Shown here: positions 6,712 to 14,239 of the stretch, piece after piece
How the letters are laid out: each line of letters begins with the position of its first letter
How positions within the stretch are numbered: position 1 is the first letter of the stretch
NCBI GenBank assembly: GCA_937910905.1
Contig: CALEPV010000049.1
Span: forward strand, 1 to 19,074
Length of the DNA: 19,074 bases
Direction of reading: 5' to 3'
Origin: an uncultured Prevotellaceae bacterium
Lineage (GTDB): Bacteria; Bacteroidota; Bacteroidia; Bacteroidales; Bacteroidaceae
The notes under the pieces: model-generated
Seen by the model: the letters and a program-made list of their open reading frames with translations, nothing else
What the model was told of the DNA's origin: nothing
The model's database searches: none
Program-made: the position numbers and the translations under genes

Positions 6712-9700
6712 TTAGCGCACAACTGTCTTGTGTCCGTCTACGATATAGACACCCTTGCGTGCTGTGTCGGCGCTGACGCTACGGCCCTGCAGGTCGTACC
6801 ATTGCGCACTCGCGGCCGGCATCAGCGGCCTGCCATCAAGCCCCACGGTTGTGTCGTCGAAGTTCATGCCTATGGCCTTCACCTCCGCCAGCTGAGCCGA
6901 TGGGAGGCTCAGATAGGCCCTGCCAGCAGCTATCGTGCCGCTGCGCTTGAGCGGATAGAACCCTATGCCGTTGCTGCCGTTGGCCAGGATAAAGTTGGTG
7001 TTGCCTCCAGCTGTTGCCTCTATGACTGTTGCTTCCGTGGCAGCCACAAGGAGGTTAGTCACAGCGGCTGGTGTCGTTGCGGCAAACGGCACCTCATAGT
7101 CGCCGGCTTCGCCCTTGATGACCACGCCCGTGCTGCTCTTGAGCGAAGTCACGCCACTCATCTGCACCACGCCATCGTTGAAGCTCGTGGCCACGTAGGG
7201 CGTAATGCCCTCAACGCCGCTGAAGTCGAGGTCGCTGGCGGAGCTGAACGTAGCATACTGTCCCTTGAGGCTGAGCACAACACCCTCGCCGGCGTAGGAC
7301 TCGCTATGCGATGCCGTGTTAACCTCAGAGCGTAGCCGGGTAGTGAGGCCGTCGGTTATGGCTGGTGTCAGGGCGTAGTTGTCGTATATGTACCATTGGC
7401 TGCCCTGATCGCTGGTCGTCCAGTAGCCCAAGGCTTTGCCTTCATCGCTCTGCGGCGCTGCACACAGATAGTCGGTCGAACTCGGTGCCGTGTTCAGCGA
7501 GAACACGAAGCCGCGTCCGCTGAGGCTGATCAGCGTCGGCACAGGTGTGTCGCTCAGCGTGCTGTATGCGCTGAAGTTGAGGTACTTGCCCGCACCTATA
7601 TTATATAGGTAATAGTAGCCAGGGTATTCCTCGCTGGTGATGATGCGCCATCCAGCAAGCTCGTCGGTCACAGACATGCTCTGCTTGTACACATCCTTGC
7701 ATGTGCTCTCCTTGGCAGAGCCGGCCTCAGGTGCAGCGTTGCGAAGGGTGGGATAGGTGGCATCTGCCGATGCTGCTACCATAGCACCGAAGCCATAGGC
7801 ATTGGTGATATAGTACACATGGTCGGTGCTGAAGTCCTTGACGCTCTGCGCCTTGCCATACTTCAGCATCTTGCCGTTCTCGGCCAACGTATTTAGAGCT
7901 GTGACGTACTGTTCTAAGGTGCTCGAATCGTCGCTTAGCAGATTGCGCAGCACATTGAGACATAGCGCGGTCTGCGTGTCGTTGGCATCGTAGCCATTGA
8001 ACTGCCCGGCATCGTCGACATACTGCTGTGCCAGCGCCTTGATTTCAGTAAGGTTGTGCTGGTAGAATGCTATCTCGTCTATCACCAGATACGGCTGTCC
8101 ATTGCCTTCGGTGAAGTCCAGCTTGAGGTATGTGGTGGTCACATCGCTGGCGAAGCTGATGGCCTGCGTGGAAGCTGCATCGAGAGTATAGCTACCCACC
8201 TCTGTCCATGCGCTACCGTCGTTGCTGCGGCTCACAGTCACGCGCTTCGCGCTGTAAGTTGTTGCGCGCCCAGAGGGAAGGCTCAGCGTCAGCTGGTTCA
8301 GCGTCACAGCTCCATTGTGGAGCAGGGTGAGCGAGTGTGGATAGTTGGAGCTGGCACTCCACCAAGCCGTGTGCCAGTAGGTGGAAGCGTCGCCGTCGAT
8401 AGCATGGGCAGCACGGCCTGTGTCGCCCTCGCCGCTTGTCTCCTCCGACGACGATGCCACCACACTCCATTCGCCACTCGGCACCTTGGTCTGTGTGGCA
8501 TTGATGGCAACGGCCATGCGTTGCTCGTCTTGAGTCTGTATGGCAGTAGCGACATACGCCTGGTACAGATTCTGCAACGTGGCATCAGTAGGCACGATGC
8601 CATCGGGCTCGCGATAAGCCATCGTGCTGGTGCCTATCTCACGCTCGTTCCTGCGGTAACCGCCTGACTCCATATATACAGCAGGCTCGCCGTCGAAGCT
8701 GTCCAGAGTGGTCTGATAGGTGTCGTTGCGTGCGCCGTCGGTGGTGCCGCCATCGGTGTGAGTATAGCTGAAGATATTGCGGTTGTACCACGTGCCCGTC
8801 TGCATGGAGCGCGTGAAGTAGCGACGGTAGTAGCCCTTATGGGCCTTGTTGCCCTGCGAGGTATTGTAGCGTGTGAACTCCTCAATGAAGGAGTTGCCGG
8901 GTGCGATGTACTGCGACAGTCCGGCCAGACGTATCGTGCCTATGTACTGCCACTCTGTGTCCACGTCCTCGGCCATGTACCATGCAGATACCAGCGTATT
9001 GTCGAAGGTGGAACCATCGGGCAGCAGAATCTGCTCGGGACGGGTGTTGAGCAGGAAGCGCACCCATTGTCCAGGCTTCCACAGGTCACCATACATCATT
9101 ATATGGCTACCTGTGCCTTCACCCGCGAAACGCTCGGCTACAACGCTCTCGGCCGTGCCTGTAGCCACCACGCCGCTGCGCTTGTAGTCGGCCAACTCCG
9201 GGTCGCTGTCGGTATCGCCGTTGTCCCATCCTGCGAAGATGACTATACGCTTGAACTCGCCGGCGCTGTTCGTGCTGTTCTGTATGCCCAGATAGCCGGA
9301 GCCGTAGTCGATGGCTTCGATGTACGTGCCCAGGAAGTCGGCATCCGTAGGCATCAGCACCTCATCGTAGAACCAGTCGTAGGCTGCTCCCGAAGGCATC
9401 TGCGTGTTGGTGGAGCCAAAGCCCGATATGTGGAGCGACGGCACGCATCGCCAATCGGCCAGCCACACATTCGTGTTGGTGCCCGTAAGTGCGGATGTTG
9501 CATTGACGGTGAAATCGCTCAGCACCGTGCTGCCGGCTGTGCCGCCCGACAGACGCCAGCGGTACCAGCCCTCCTGCGGAGCCGTGAAAGAAAAGCCTGT
9601 TGCAGCTGCCGAGGTCAGCAGGTCCTGTTCTGTTGTCATGTCGCGTACATCAACCTTCACGGCGGCGGCATTGCTGCTCACCACGCTGAACGAGCCTGCA

Positions 9701-9909
9701 GGACAATGCACATAGAATGTAGGATACAAGTCGCCTGTAGGCCATGTTGTGGAATAAGGCACGGCGGTCTGCGAGGCGCCACTGGCTGTCTCGAAGTATC
9801 CGCCCATTGAAGCATTGGGTGCAACGGCTATGGTCCACGGAGTGTCGTCGGCCCAAGCGACGATACTAGTTAGGGCGACCAGCACAGCCACAATAGTCTT
9901 TCTATACAT
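6712..9909 (-). CDS. Secreted multidomain protein: DUF3472, discoidin (F5/8C), ricin-like, type IX sorting tail
   Basis: This exported protein of 1065 residues starts with a signal peptide (MYRKTIVAVLVALTSIVAWA, cleavage near 20). Residues 22-140 look like a beta-sandwich (DUF5077-like, tentative). Residues about 150-385 fit DUF3472, with GFGS, AIDYGSGYLGIQNS, FAGEGTGSHIMMYGDLWKPGQWVRFLL and the WQYIGTIRL segment. Residues 480-618 are an F5/8 type C carbohydrate-binding fold (AIDGDASTYWHTAW at 503-516, YLKLDF). Residues 620-690 are helical. Residues 690-845 resemble a ricin-type beta-trefoil. A final beta-domain precedes the C-terminal tail WYDLQGRSVSADTARKGVYI..., the shape of a type IX secretion sorting signal. 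It most likely binds or processes glycans at the cell surface. No catalytic residues can be named. It heads a probable unit with the 61-residue peptide and HAD genes. Confidence 0.85.
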   Translation of the reverse strand: MYRKTIVAVLVALTSIVAWADDTPWTIAVAPNASMGGYFETASGASQTAVPYSTTWPTGDLYPTFYVHCPAGSFSVVSSNAAAVKVDVRDMTTEQDLLTSAAATGFSFTAPQEGWYRWRLSGGTAGSTVLSDFTVNATSALTGTNTNVWLADWRCVPSLHISGFGSTNTQMPSGAAYDWFYDEVLMPTDADFLGTYIEAIDYGSGYLGIQNSTNSAGEFKRIVIFAGWDNGDTDSDPELADYKRSGVVATGTAESVVAERFAGEGTGSHIMMYGDLWKPGQWVRFLLNTRPEQILLPDGSTFDNTLVSAWYMAEDVDTEWQYIGTIRLAGLSQYIAPGNSFIEEFTRYNTSQGNKAHKGYYRRYFTRSMQTGTWYNRNIFSYTHTDGGTTDGARNDTYQTTLDSFDGEPAVYMESGGYRRNEREIGTSTMAYREPDGIVPTDATLQNLYQAYVATAIQTQDEQRMAVAINATQTKVPSGEWSVVASSSEETSGEGDTGRAAHAIDGDASTYWHTAWWSASSNYPHSLTLLHNGAVTLNQLTLSLPSGRATTYSAKRVTVSRSNDGSAWTEVGSYTLDAASTQAISFASDVTTTYLKLDFTEGNGQPYLVIDEIAFYQHNLTEIKALAQQYVDDAGQFNGYDANDTQTALCLNVLRNLLSDDSSTLEQYVTALNTLAENGKMLKYGKAQSVKDFSTDHVYYITNAYGFGAMVAASADATYPTLRNAAPEAGSAKESTCKDVYKQSMSVTDELAGWRIITSEEYPGYYYLYNIGAGKYLNFSAYSTLSDTPVPTLISLSGRGFVFSLNTAPSSTDYLCAAPQSDEGKALGYWTTSDQGSQWYIYDNYALTPAITDGLTTRLRSEVNTASHSESYAGEGVVLSLKGQYATFSSASDLDFSGVEGITPYVATSFNDGVVQMSGVTSLKSSTGVVIKGEAGDYEVPFAATTPAAVTNLLVAATEATVIEATAGGNTNFILANGSNGIGFYPLKRSGTIAAGRAYLSLPSAQLAEVKAIGMNFDDTTVGLDGRPLMPAASAQWYDLQGRSVSADTARKGVYIVDGHKTVVR

Positions 9910-10027
9910 AAGTCAGGTTAGTTAGTTCATGGTATCATCATGCGCAGGAACTTACTTTATGTACATTCGAAGGCAAGAAGAGTCTCGGACATACACAAAG
10001 TAAGTCCCTGCAGTATTACGTATCTAT
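9910..10027. other. Intergenic gap between acd and the DUF3472 gene
   Basis: This 118-bp gap follows the acyl-CoA dehydrogenase stop and precedes the DUF3472 start, both on the minus strand. It is dominated by the long inverted repeat at 9945-10010. No perfect TAnnTTTG box is present. The nearest is TTACTTTG on the minus strand within the distal arm, which misses the consensus by one base. Confidence 0.5.
9945..10010. repeat. Long imperfect inverted repeat (19-bp arms)
   Basis: Arms at 9945-9963 and 9992-10010 match at 17 of 19 positions when one is reverse-complemented. Both differences are A/G transitions, which remain G-U pairs in one RNA orientation. The loop is 28 bases. The word ACTTACTTT is shared by both arms. 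There is no T-run after the stem in either direction, so it is not a standard intrinsic terminator. It may be an RNA stem, a regulator site or a remnant of a small repeat element. Confidence 0.75.
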
Positions 10028-11779
10028 TTATGCTTCAGCAGCTGGTTCAGCAGCACGGAAGCTCTTGAGGTCGGCAGCGTTGAAGGCCTTCACGTAGGCA
10101 GCCTTGCCCACCACATCCTCCTCGGCCATACGCACATACACGTTGGCGCTCTTGGAGAACTCTGCAGCAAGTTCCTCATTGCCTTCGGCCTTGGCACGAG
10201 TGGCATCGTCGAGGATGAGGAGCGACATCACTATCTCGGCTGTCATGTCGTACAGGCGGCGTGCCAGATAGTCGTGTGCCTCCTGGTTGTTCAGCTCCTT
10301 GACATATGCCAATGCGTCCTCGTAGATGGCGATGAGCTTATCTACGCGGGTCTTGAGGGCTGCCAGCTCATCGGAGACTGTAGCCTCAGCCATATCCTTG
10401 ATGATGCTCAGCATGGTGCCGTTGGTGATGTAGCGTATGGCTGCCACCACCTGTAGCTGTGTGGTACCCTCGTATATGCTGAAGATGCGGGCATCGCGGT
10501 AGAGGCGCTGGCTCTTGTACTCCATGATGAAGCCTGAACCGCCGTGGATGCTGATGGCATCGTAGGCATTCTGGTTGGCGTACTCGGAGTTCATGCCCTT
10601 TGCCAGCGGAGTGAAGGCATCGGCCAGGCGGGCATACTTCTTCATCTCTGCGCGTTCCTCGGCTGTCAGCTGACGCTCACGCTGGATGTCCTCCAAGCAC
10701 TTGTAGATATCTACATAGCGGGCTGTCTGATAGAGCAGCGAGCGACCTGCGTCGAGCTTGGCCTTCATGCGGGCCAGCATGTCATAGACAGCGGGGAACT
10801 CGATAATCTTCTTGCCGAACTGTGCGCGCTCGCGGGCGTACTTCAGTCCTTCGTTGTAGGCTTCCTGCTCCACGCCCACGCTCTGTGCGGCGATGCCGAG
10901 ACGGGCACCGTTCATCAGCGCCATCACATACTTGATGAGGCCCAGCTTGCGCGAGCCGCAGAGCTCTGCCTTGGCGTTCTTGTAGGTCAGCTCGCAGGTG
11001 GGCGAGCCGTGGATGCCGAGCTTATGCTCTATGTGGCGCACGTTGACGCCTCCCTGACGCTTGTCGTAGATGAACATCGACAGGCCGCGGCCGTCCTTGG
11101 TGCCTTCCTCCGAGCGGGCCAGCACGAGGTGTATGTCGCTGTCGCCGTTGGTGATGAAGCGCTTCACGCCGTTCAGTAGCCAGCAGCCTTCTTCCTCGCT
11201 GTAGGTAGCCTTGAGCATCACGCGCTGGAGGTCGGAACCAGCGTCAGGCTCTGTCAGGTCCATAGACATGGTTTCGCCTGCGCAGATGCGTGGTATGTAC
11301 TTCTGGCGCTGCTCCTCGCTGCCGAACTCGTAGAGAGTGTCGATACAGCTCTGCAGGCTCCACACGTTCTGGAAGCCGGCATCGGCAGCAGCGATGAGCT
11401 CGCTGGCCATTGAGAACGTCACGTTTGGCACGTTCAGGCCGCCATAGCGACGCGGCATGGACAGTCCCCAGAGACCGGCCTTGCGTGTGGCATCGAGGTT
11501 CTCGAAGGTCTTGCTTGCGTATATCATGCGGCCGTTCTCGAGATGCGGCCCTTCGAGGTCCACGCTTTCGGAGTTGGGCTCGATGATGTTGGCGCATACG
11601 TCGCCTGTTATCTCCAGCAGGCGGTTGTAGTTCTCTATGGTGTCCTCGTAGTCAACGGGGGCGTAGTCATACTCCTTCGCATCGGCGAAGTCGCGTTCCT
11701 TCAGCTCCACGATGCGCTTCATCAGGGGGTGCGTCAGGTGGAAGGCGAGGGACGGGTGGTCGGTATAGTAGTTTGCCAT
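10028..11779 (-). CDS. Acyl-CoA dehydrogenase
   Basis: This flavoprotein oxidises or, in anaerobes, reduces the alpha-beta bond of an acyl-CoA, passing electrons to or from the Etf encoded just upstream. It has 583 residues, longer than the 380-residue short-chain enzymes, matching the long subgroup with an extra C-terminal helical domain (about 460-570). Visible motifs are MSMDLTEPDAGSDL (172-184, FAD contact), NGVKRFITNGDSD (203-215), YARERAQFGKKI (314-325), ISIHGGSGF (409-417) and YRDARIFSIYEGTTQLQ with probable catalytic base E437. The start MANYYTDHPSLAFHL is chosen because the 19 upstream codons fall in an intergenic G/C repeat. The C-terminus AAEPAAEA is low complexity. It is the third gene of etfB-etfA-acd; substrate chain length cannot be read from sequence. 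Confidence 0.94.
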   Translation of the reverse strand: MANYYTDHPSLAFHLTHPLMKRIVELKERDFADAKEYDYAPVDYEDTIENYNRLLEITGDVCANIIEPNSESVDLEGPHLENGRMIYASKTFENLDATRKAGLWGLSMPRRYGGLNVPNVTFSMASELIAAADAGFQNVWSLQSCIDTLYEFGSEEQRQKYIPRICAGETMSMDLTEPDAGSDLQRVMLKATYSEEEGCWLLNGVKRFITNGDSDIHLVLARSEEGTKDGRGLSMFIYDKRQGGVNVRHIEHKLGIHGSPTCELTYKNAKAELCGSRKLGLIKYVMALMNGARLGIAAQSVGVEQEAYNEGLKYARERAQFGKKIIEFPAVYDMLARMKAKLDAGRSLLYQTARYVDIYKCLEDIQRERQLTAEERAEMKKYARLADAFTPLAKGMNSEYANQNAYDAISIHGGSGFIMEYKSQRLYRDARIFSIYEGTTQLQVVAAIRYITNGTMLSIIKDMAEATVSDELAALKTRVDKLIAIYEDALAYVKELNNQEAHDYLARRLYDMTAEIVMSLLILDDATRAKAEGNEELAAEFSKSANVYVRMAEEDVVGKAAYVKAFNAADLKSFRAAEPAAEA

Positions 11780-11892
11780 TATTATGGAAGCCCCCCTCTT
11801 ATCCCCCCTGGGGGGGGAAGACCGTTGCAGGGGCATGGGTCTTTAGTAATTATCTCCTCCCCCTTGGGGGGGAGGCTGGGAGGGGGCTTTTA
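11780..11892. repeat. Inverted pair of G/C-block repeats between etfA and acd
   Basis: Two copies of a repeat made of C-runs facing G-runs lie head to head. One is at about 11789-11820 (C6 TCTTAT C6 T G8 AAG). The other is at about 11854-11888 (CTCCTCCCCCTTG7-type core, then GGCTGGGAGGGGGCT). The first is the reverse complement form of the second, so the pair can fold into one long stem in the operon mRNA, and each also folds on itself. A third copy in the second orientation lies at 15868-15903. From memory such elements are common between Prevotella genes. It could affect the relative level of acd against etfBA. Confidence 0.75.
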
Positions 11893-12930
11893 TTATTTGC
11901 TGTTCTGCTTATAATACTTGATGAGCTTCGGCACAACCTCTTCCACTGTGCCTACTATCACGTAGTCGGCAATGCGGTTGATAGGCGCATCGGGGTCGCT
12001 GTTCACGCTGATGATGATGCCCGAGTCCTGCATACCTGCTATGTGCTGTATCTGCCCGCTGATGCCGCAGGCGATGTACACCTTCGGGTGAACGGTCACA
12101 CCTGTCTGACCTATCTGGCGGTCGTGGTCGCAGAAGCCTGCATCCACGGCGGCGCGGCTGGCACCTACCTCACCGTGCAGCACCTTGGCCAGCTGGAACA
12201 GCATGTCGAAGCCTTCCTTCGAACCCATGCCGTAGCCGCCGGCCACGACGATTGGTGCGCCCTTGAGGTTGTGCTTGGCTGCCTCCACGTGGTGGTCGAG
12301 CACGCGCACTACGTAAGCCTCCGGCGATACGTACTTGGCTACTTCCGGATACACCACCTCGTTCCGCGCCACGGGGTTTCCCCCCGTGGCCTCATACACG
12401 GCCTTCTGCATCACCCCGCTGCGCACGGTGGCCATCTGTGGACGGTGGTCGGGGTTCACGATGGTGGCCACGATGTTACCACCGAAGGCGGGACGGATCT
12501 GGTAGAGCAGCTGGTCGTAGTGCTTGCCGCTCTTCTTGTCGTCGTACTCGCCAATCTCCAACTCTGTGCAGTCGGCGGTGAGGCCGCTGGTCAGCGATGA
12601 GCTGACGCGAGGGCCGAGGTCGCGTCCTATCACTGTGGCACCCATGAGGCAAATCTGCGGCTGCTCCTCCTTGAAGAGGTTCACGAGGATGTCTGTGTGA
12701 GGTGCTGAGGTGTAGGGGAAGAGGCCTTCACCGTCGAACACGAAGAGCTTGTCCACGCCGTAAGGCAGAATCTCTGCTTCCACCTTGCCCTTGATGCCTG
12801 TGCCAGCAACGACAGCGTGCAGTTCCACACCCAGCTCATTGGCGAGCTTGCGACCCTTGGTCAGCAACTCCTGAGATACTTCCTGTACCTGCGTACCTTC
12901 TATCTCAACATATACAAATACATTATTCAT
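11893..12930 (-). CDS. etfA: Electron transfer flavoprotein subunit alpha
   Basis: EtfA binds the FAD that shuttles electrons between EtfB and acyl-CoA dehydrogenase in the cytoplasm. It is 345 residues, within the family range. The C-terminal FAD-binding domain shows GASRAAVDAGF (256-266), RQIGQTGVTVHPKVYIACGI (271-290), SGQIQHIAGM (291-300) and NSDPDAPINRIADYVIVGT (310-328). The N-terminal domain is the usual alpha/beta nucleotide fold with VIGRDLGPR near 100-108 and LTADCTEL at 117-124. There is no N-terminal ferredoxin domain. It begins 5 bp after the etfB stop, indicating tight coupling, and is followed by a 113-bp repeat-filled gap before acd. Confidence 0.96.
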   Translation of the reverse strand: MNNVFVYVEIEGTQVQEVSQELLTKGRKLANELGVELHAVVAGTGIKGKVEAEILPYGVDKLFVFDGEGLFPYTSAPHTDILVNLFKEEQPQICLMGATVIGRDLGPRVSSSLTSGLTADCTELEIGEYDDKKSGKHYDQLLYQIRPAFGGNIVATIVNPDHRPQMATVRSGVMQKAVYEATGGNPVARNEVVYPEVAKYVSPEAYVVRVLDHHVEAAKHNLKGAPIVVAGGYGMGSKEGFDMLFQLAKVLHGEVGASRAAVDAGFCDHDRQIGQTGVTVHPKVYIACGISGQIQHIAGMQDSGIIISVNSDPDAPINRIADYVIVGTVEEVVPKLIKYYKQNSK

Positions 12931-12935
12931 ATCTC

Positions 12936-13796
12936 TTAGCCAATAATCTTTTCGTCCAACAATTCCTTTATCATGCCCTCAACATCTGCATCGTTGGCTG
13001 TGAGGGTTTTGCTCTCCTTCGCCTGGAACACGATGTTCTTCACCGCCTTCACCTTTGTGGGCGAGCCGCTCAAGCCGCATTGGTTGGCATCGCCGTCTAC
13101 GTCGGCCACGCTCCATTGGTTGAGGGTAGTCCCCCTTTCGTCACCCGAGAGCGTCACGAACGACTCAGCCTCAAGCGGGCAGTGGTCCCATTTGTGCGCC
13201 ATCACCAGCTTGGCGTTCTGCGGGCGGCAGGGAGCCGCGCTTCCGTTCACGGTGATTACCACAGGCAGCGGAGCCTCAACGGTCTCCACACCGCCGTCGA
13301 TGACCCTGCGCACGATGGTTTTCCCGTCGCGAACATCAAGTATCTCCTCGGCGTAGGTCACCTGGTTCAATCCCAGCTTCTGAGCCACCTGCGGGCCTAC
13401 CTGAGCCGTGTCGCCGTCGATGGCCTGACGTCCGCCTATCACGATGTCCACGTCGCCTATCTTCTTGATGGCTGTGGCCAGCGCATAGCTGGTGGCCAGC
13501 GTGTCGGCACCGGCGAAGAGGCGGTCGGTGAGCAGCCAGCCCGTGTCAGCGCCGCGATACAGGCCCTGACGGATGATCTCGCCTGCACGTGGAGGGCCCA
13601 TCGTCAGCACGCCCACGGTCGAGCCAGGGTTCTGCTCCTTCAGTCGCAGAGCCTGCTCCAGGGCATTAAGGTCTTCAGGGTTAAAAATAGCGGGCAGCGC
13701 AGCGCGGTTGACGGTGCCCTCGGCAGTCATCGCGTCCTTGCCCACATTGCGGGTGTCTGGCACTTGCTTGGCCAGCACAACGATTTTCAAACTCAT
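12936..13796 (-). CDS. etfB: Electron transfer flavoprotein subunit beta
   Basis: EtfB pairs with EtfA to form the electron transfer flavoprotein serving the acyl-CoA dehydrogenase encoded two genes downstream. It has 286 residues, about 30 longer than mitochondrial EtfB. Family features are MSLKIVVLAKQVPDT at the start, NPEDLNALEQALRL (39-52), TMGPPRAGEIIRQGLYRGAD (65-84) and the nucleotide-binding loop GGRQAIDGDTAQVGPQVAQ (121-139). The open frame continues 42 codons upstream, but this would cross the promoter, so MSLKIVV at 13796 is the start. Whether this Etf bifurcates electrons (oxidising NADH while driving ferredoxin reduction) or is a simple carrier cannot be settled by eye; an anaerobic lifestyle makes bifurcation plausible. 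Confidence 0.96.
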   Translation of the reverse strand: MSLKIVVLAKQVPDTRNVGKDAMTAEGTVNRAALPAIFNPEDLNALEQALRLKEQNPGSTVGVLTMGPPRAGEIIRQGLYRGADTGWLLTDRLFAGADTLATSYALATAIKKIGDVDIVIGGRQAIDGDTAQVGPQVAQKLGLNQVTYAEEILDVRDGKTIVRRVIDGGVETVEAPLPVVITVNGSAAPCRPQNAKLVMAHKWDHCPLEAESFVTLSGDERGTTLNQWSVADVDGDANQCGLSGSPTKVKAVKNIVFQAKESKTLTANDADVEGMIKELLDEKIIG

Positions 13797-13835
13797 AATA
13801 ATATAAGTATTAATGCTATTTACACTTTTCGCGGG

Positions 13836-13865
13836 CAAAGGTACGGCATTTCTTCCGACTGGCAA
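13836..13865 (-). promoter_or_regulatory. Promoter of the etfB-etfA-acd operon
   Basis: On the minus strand a -33 TTG (13865-13863, within CCTTTGCC) is followed after 19 bases by a perfect -7 TACCTTTG (13843-13836). This is the best complete Bacteroidetes promoter in the window. Transcription would begin near 13829, leaving a leader of about 33 bases before the etfB ATG. Confidence 0.8.
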
Positions 13866-13928
13866 AGGAAATAGGTCAAGAACGCACAATTCACCCCGTT
13901 GTGTGCATTCGCTGCCGTCCATCCATCA

Positions 13929-13994
13929 ATATGGATGCCGTTCTGCGCCCATGCGGATGCCATCTTTCGCCCATGCAGATACCCTCCTATACCT
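13929..13994. repeat. Three degenerate 22-bp tandem units
   Basis: Units start at 13929, 13951 and 13973. The core GGATGCC occurs at 13933 and 13955 and as AGATACC at 13977. The word CGCCCATGC spans unit joins at 13946 and 13968. Units 1 and 2 agree at 16 of 22 positions and units 2 and 3 at 14 of 22 by hand count. There are no spacers, so this is not a CRISPR array. The 22-bp pitch equals about two turns of B-DNA and suits a protein-binding array. Confidence 0.6.
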
Positions 13995-14091
13995 TATATA
14001 TAATAGGGCACCTGAAACGCGCGCTGCGCCCAACGTGCCGCAAAGCCGCTCTGGATGCGGTGTCCAAGGGTGTTCACCGCGATGCGGATGA

Positions 14092-14177
14092 AAAAACATG
14101 CGCGTGTTAAATAAATGACACGCGCGTGTTAAATAAAAAACATGCGCGTGTCATTTATTTAACACGCGCATGTTTTT
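14092..14177. repeat. 86-bp near-perfect hairpin with A- and T-tracts, two-way terminator shape
   Basis: Arms at 14092-14130 and 14139-14177 pair over 39 bp with one G/T mismatch around an 8-base A-rich loop. The outer ends are AAAAACATGCGCGTG and CACGCGCATGTTTTT, so on either strand a GC-rich stem is followed by a T-run, the form of a bidirectional intrinsic terminator. Internally GCGC cores occur at 14100, 14122, 14144 and 14166, exactly 22 bp apart, and a 16-base direct repeat is present at 14100 and 14122. It lies between divergent genes, where a terminator is not expected for either. Confidence 0.85.
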
Positions 14178-14206
14178 CTCGCTGCAATGCGATGCAGGGG
14201 ATGTTA

Positions 14207-14239
14207 CACCACGACATAGGACATCGTGCACCACGACAT
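14207..14239 (+). repeat. 11-bp direct repeat at 22-bp spacing in the GH125 upstream region
   Basis: CACCACGACAT occurs at 14207-14217 and again at 14229-14239. A third, weaker CACC start follows at 14251, another 22 bp on. It lies 140-170 bp upstream of the GH125 start codon, a position suiting activator or repressor binding. Confidence 0.55.

Noticed and set aside
6693..6725. Direct repeat GCACAACTG at 6693 and 6717 around the DUF3472 stop codon
   Set aside because: Only nine bases, no flanking mobile-element features, and one copy is part of the coding end; chance or a small duplication is enough.
8758..9810. Long plus-strand open frame of 350 codons opposite the DUF3472 gene
   Set aside because: The opposite strand encodes a signal peptide and recognisable domains across this stretch; the plus frame is rich in Cys, His and Arg as mirror frames of GC-rich genes are.
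11780..11836. Upstream start of the acyl-CoA dehydrogenase adding 19 residues
   Set aside because: Those codons translate the G/C repeat (PPRGDKRGA); the family start is MANYYTDHPS.
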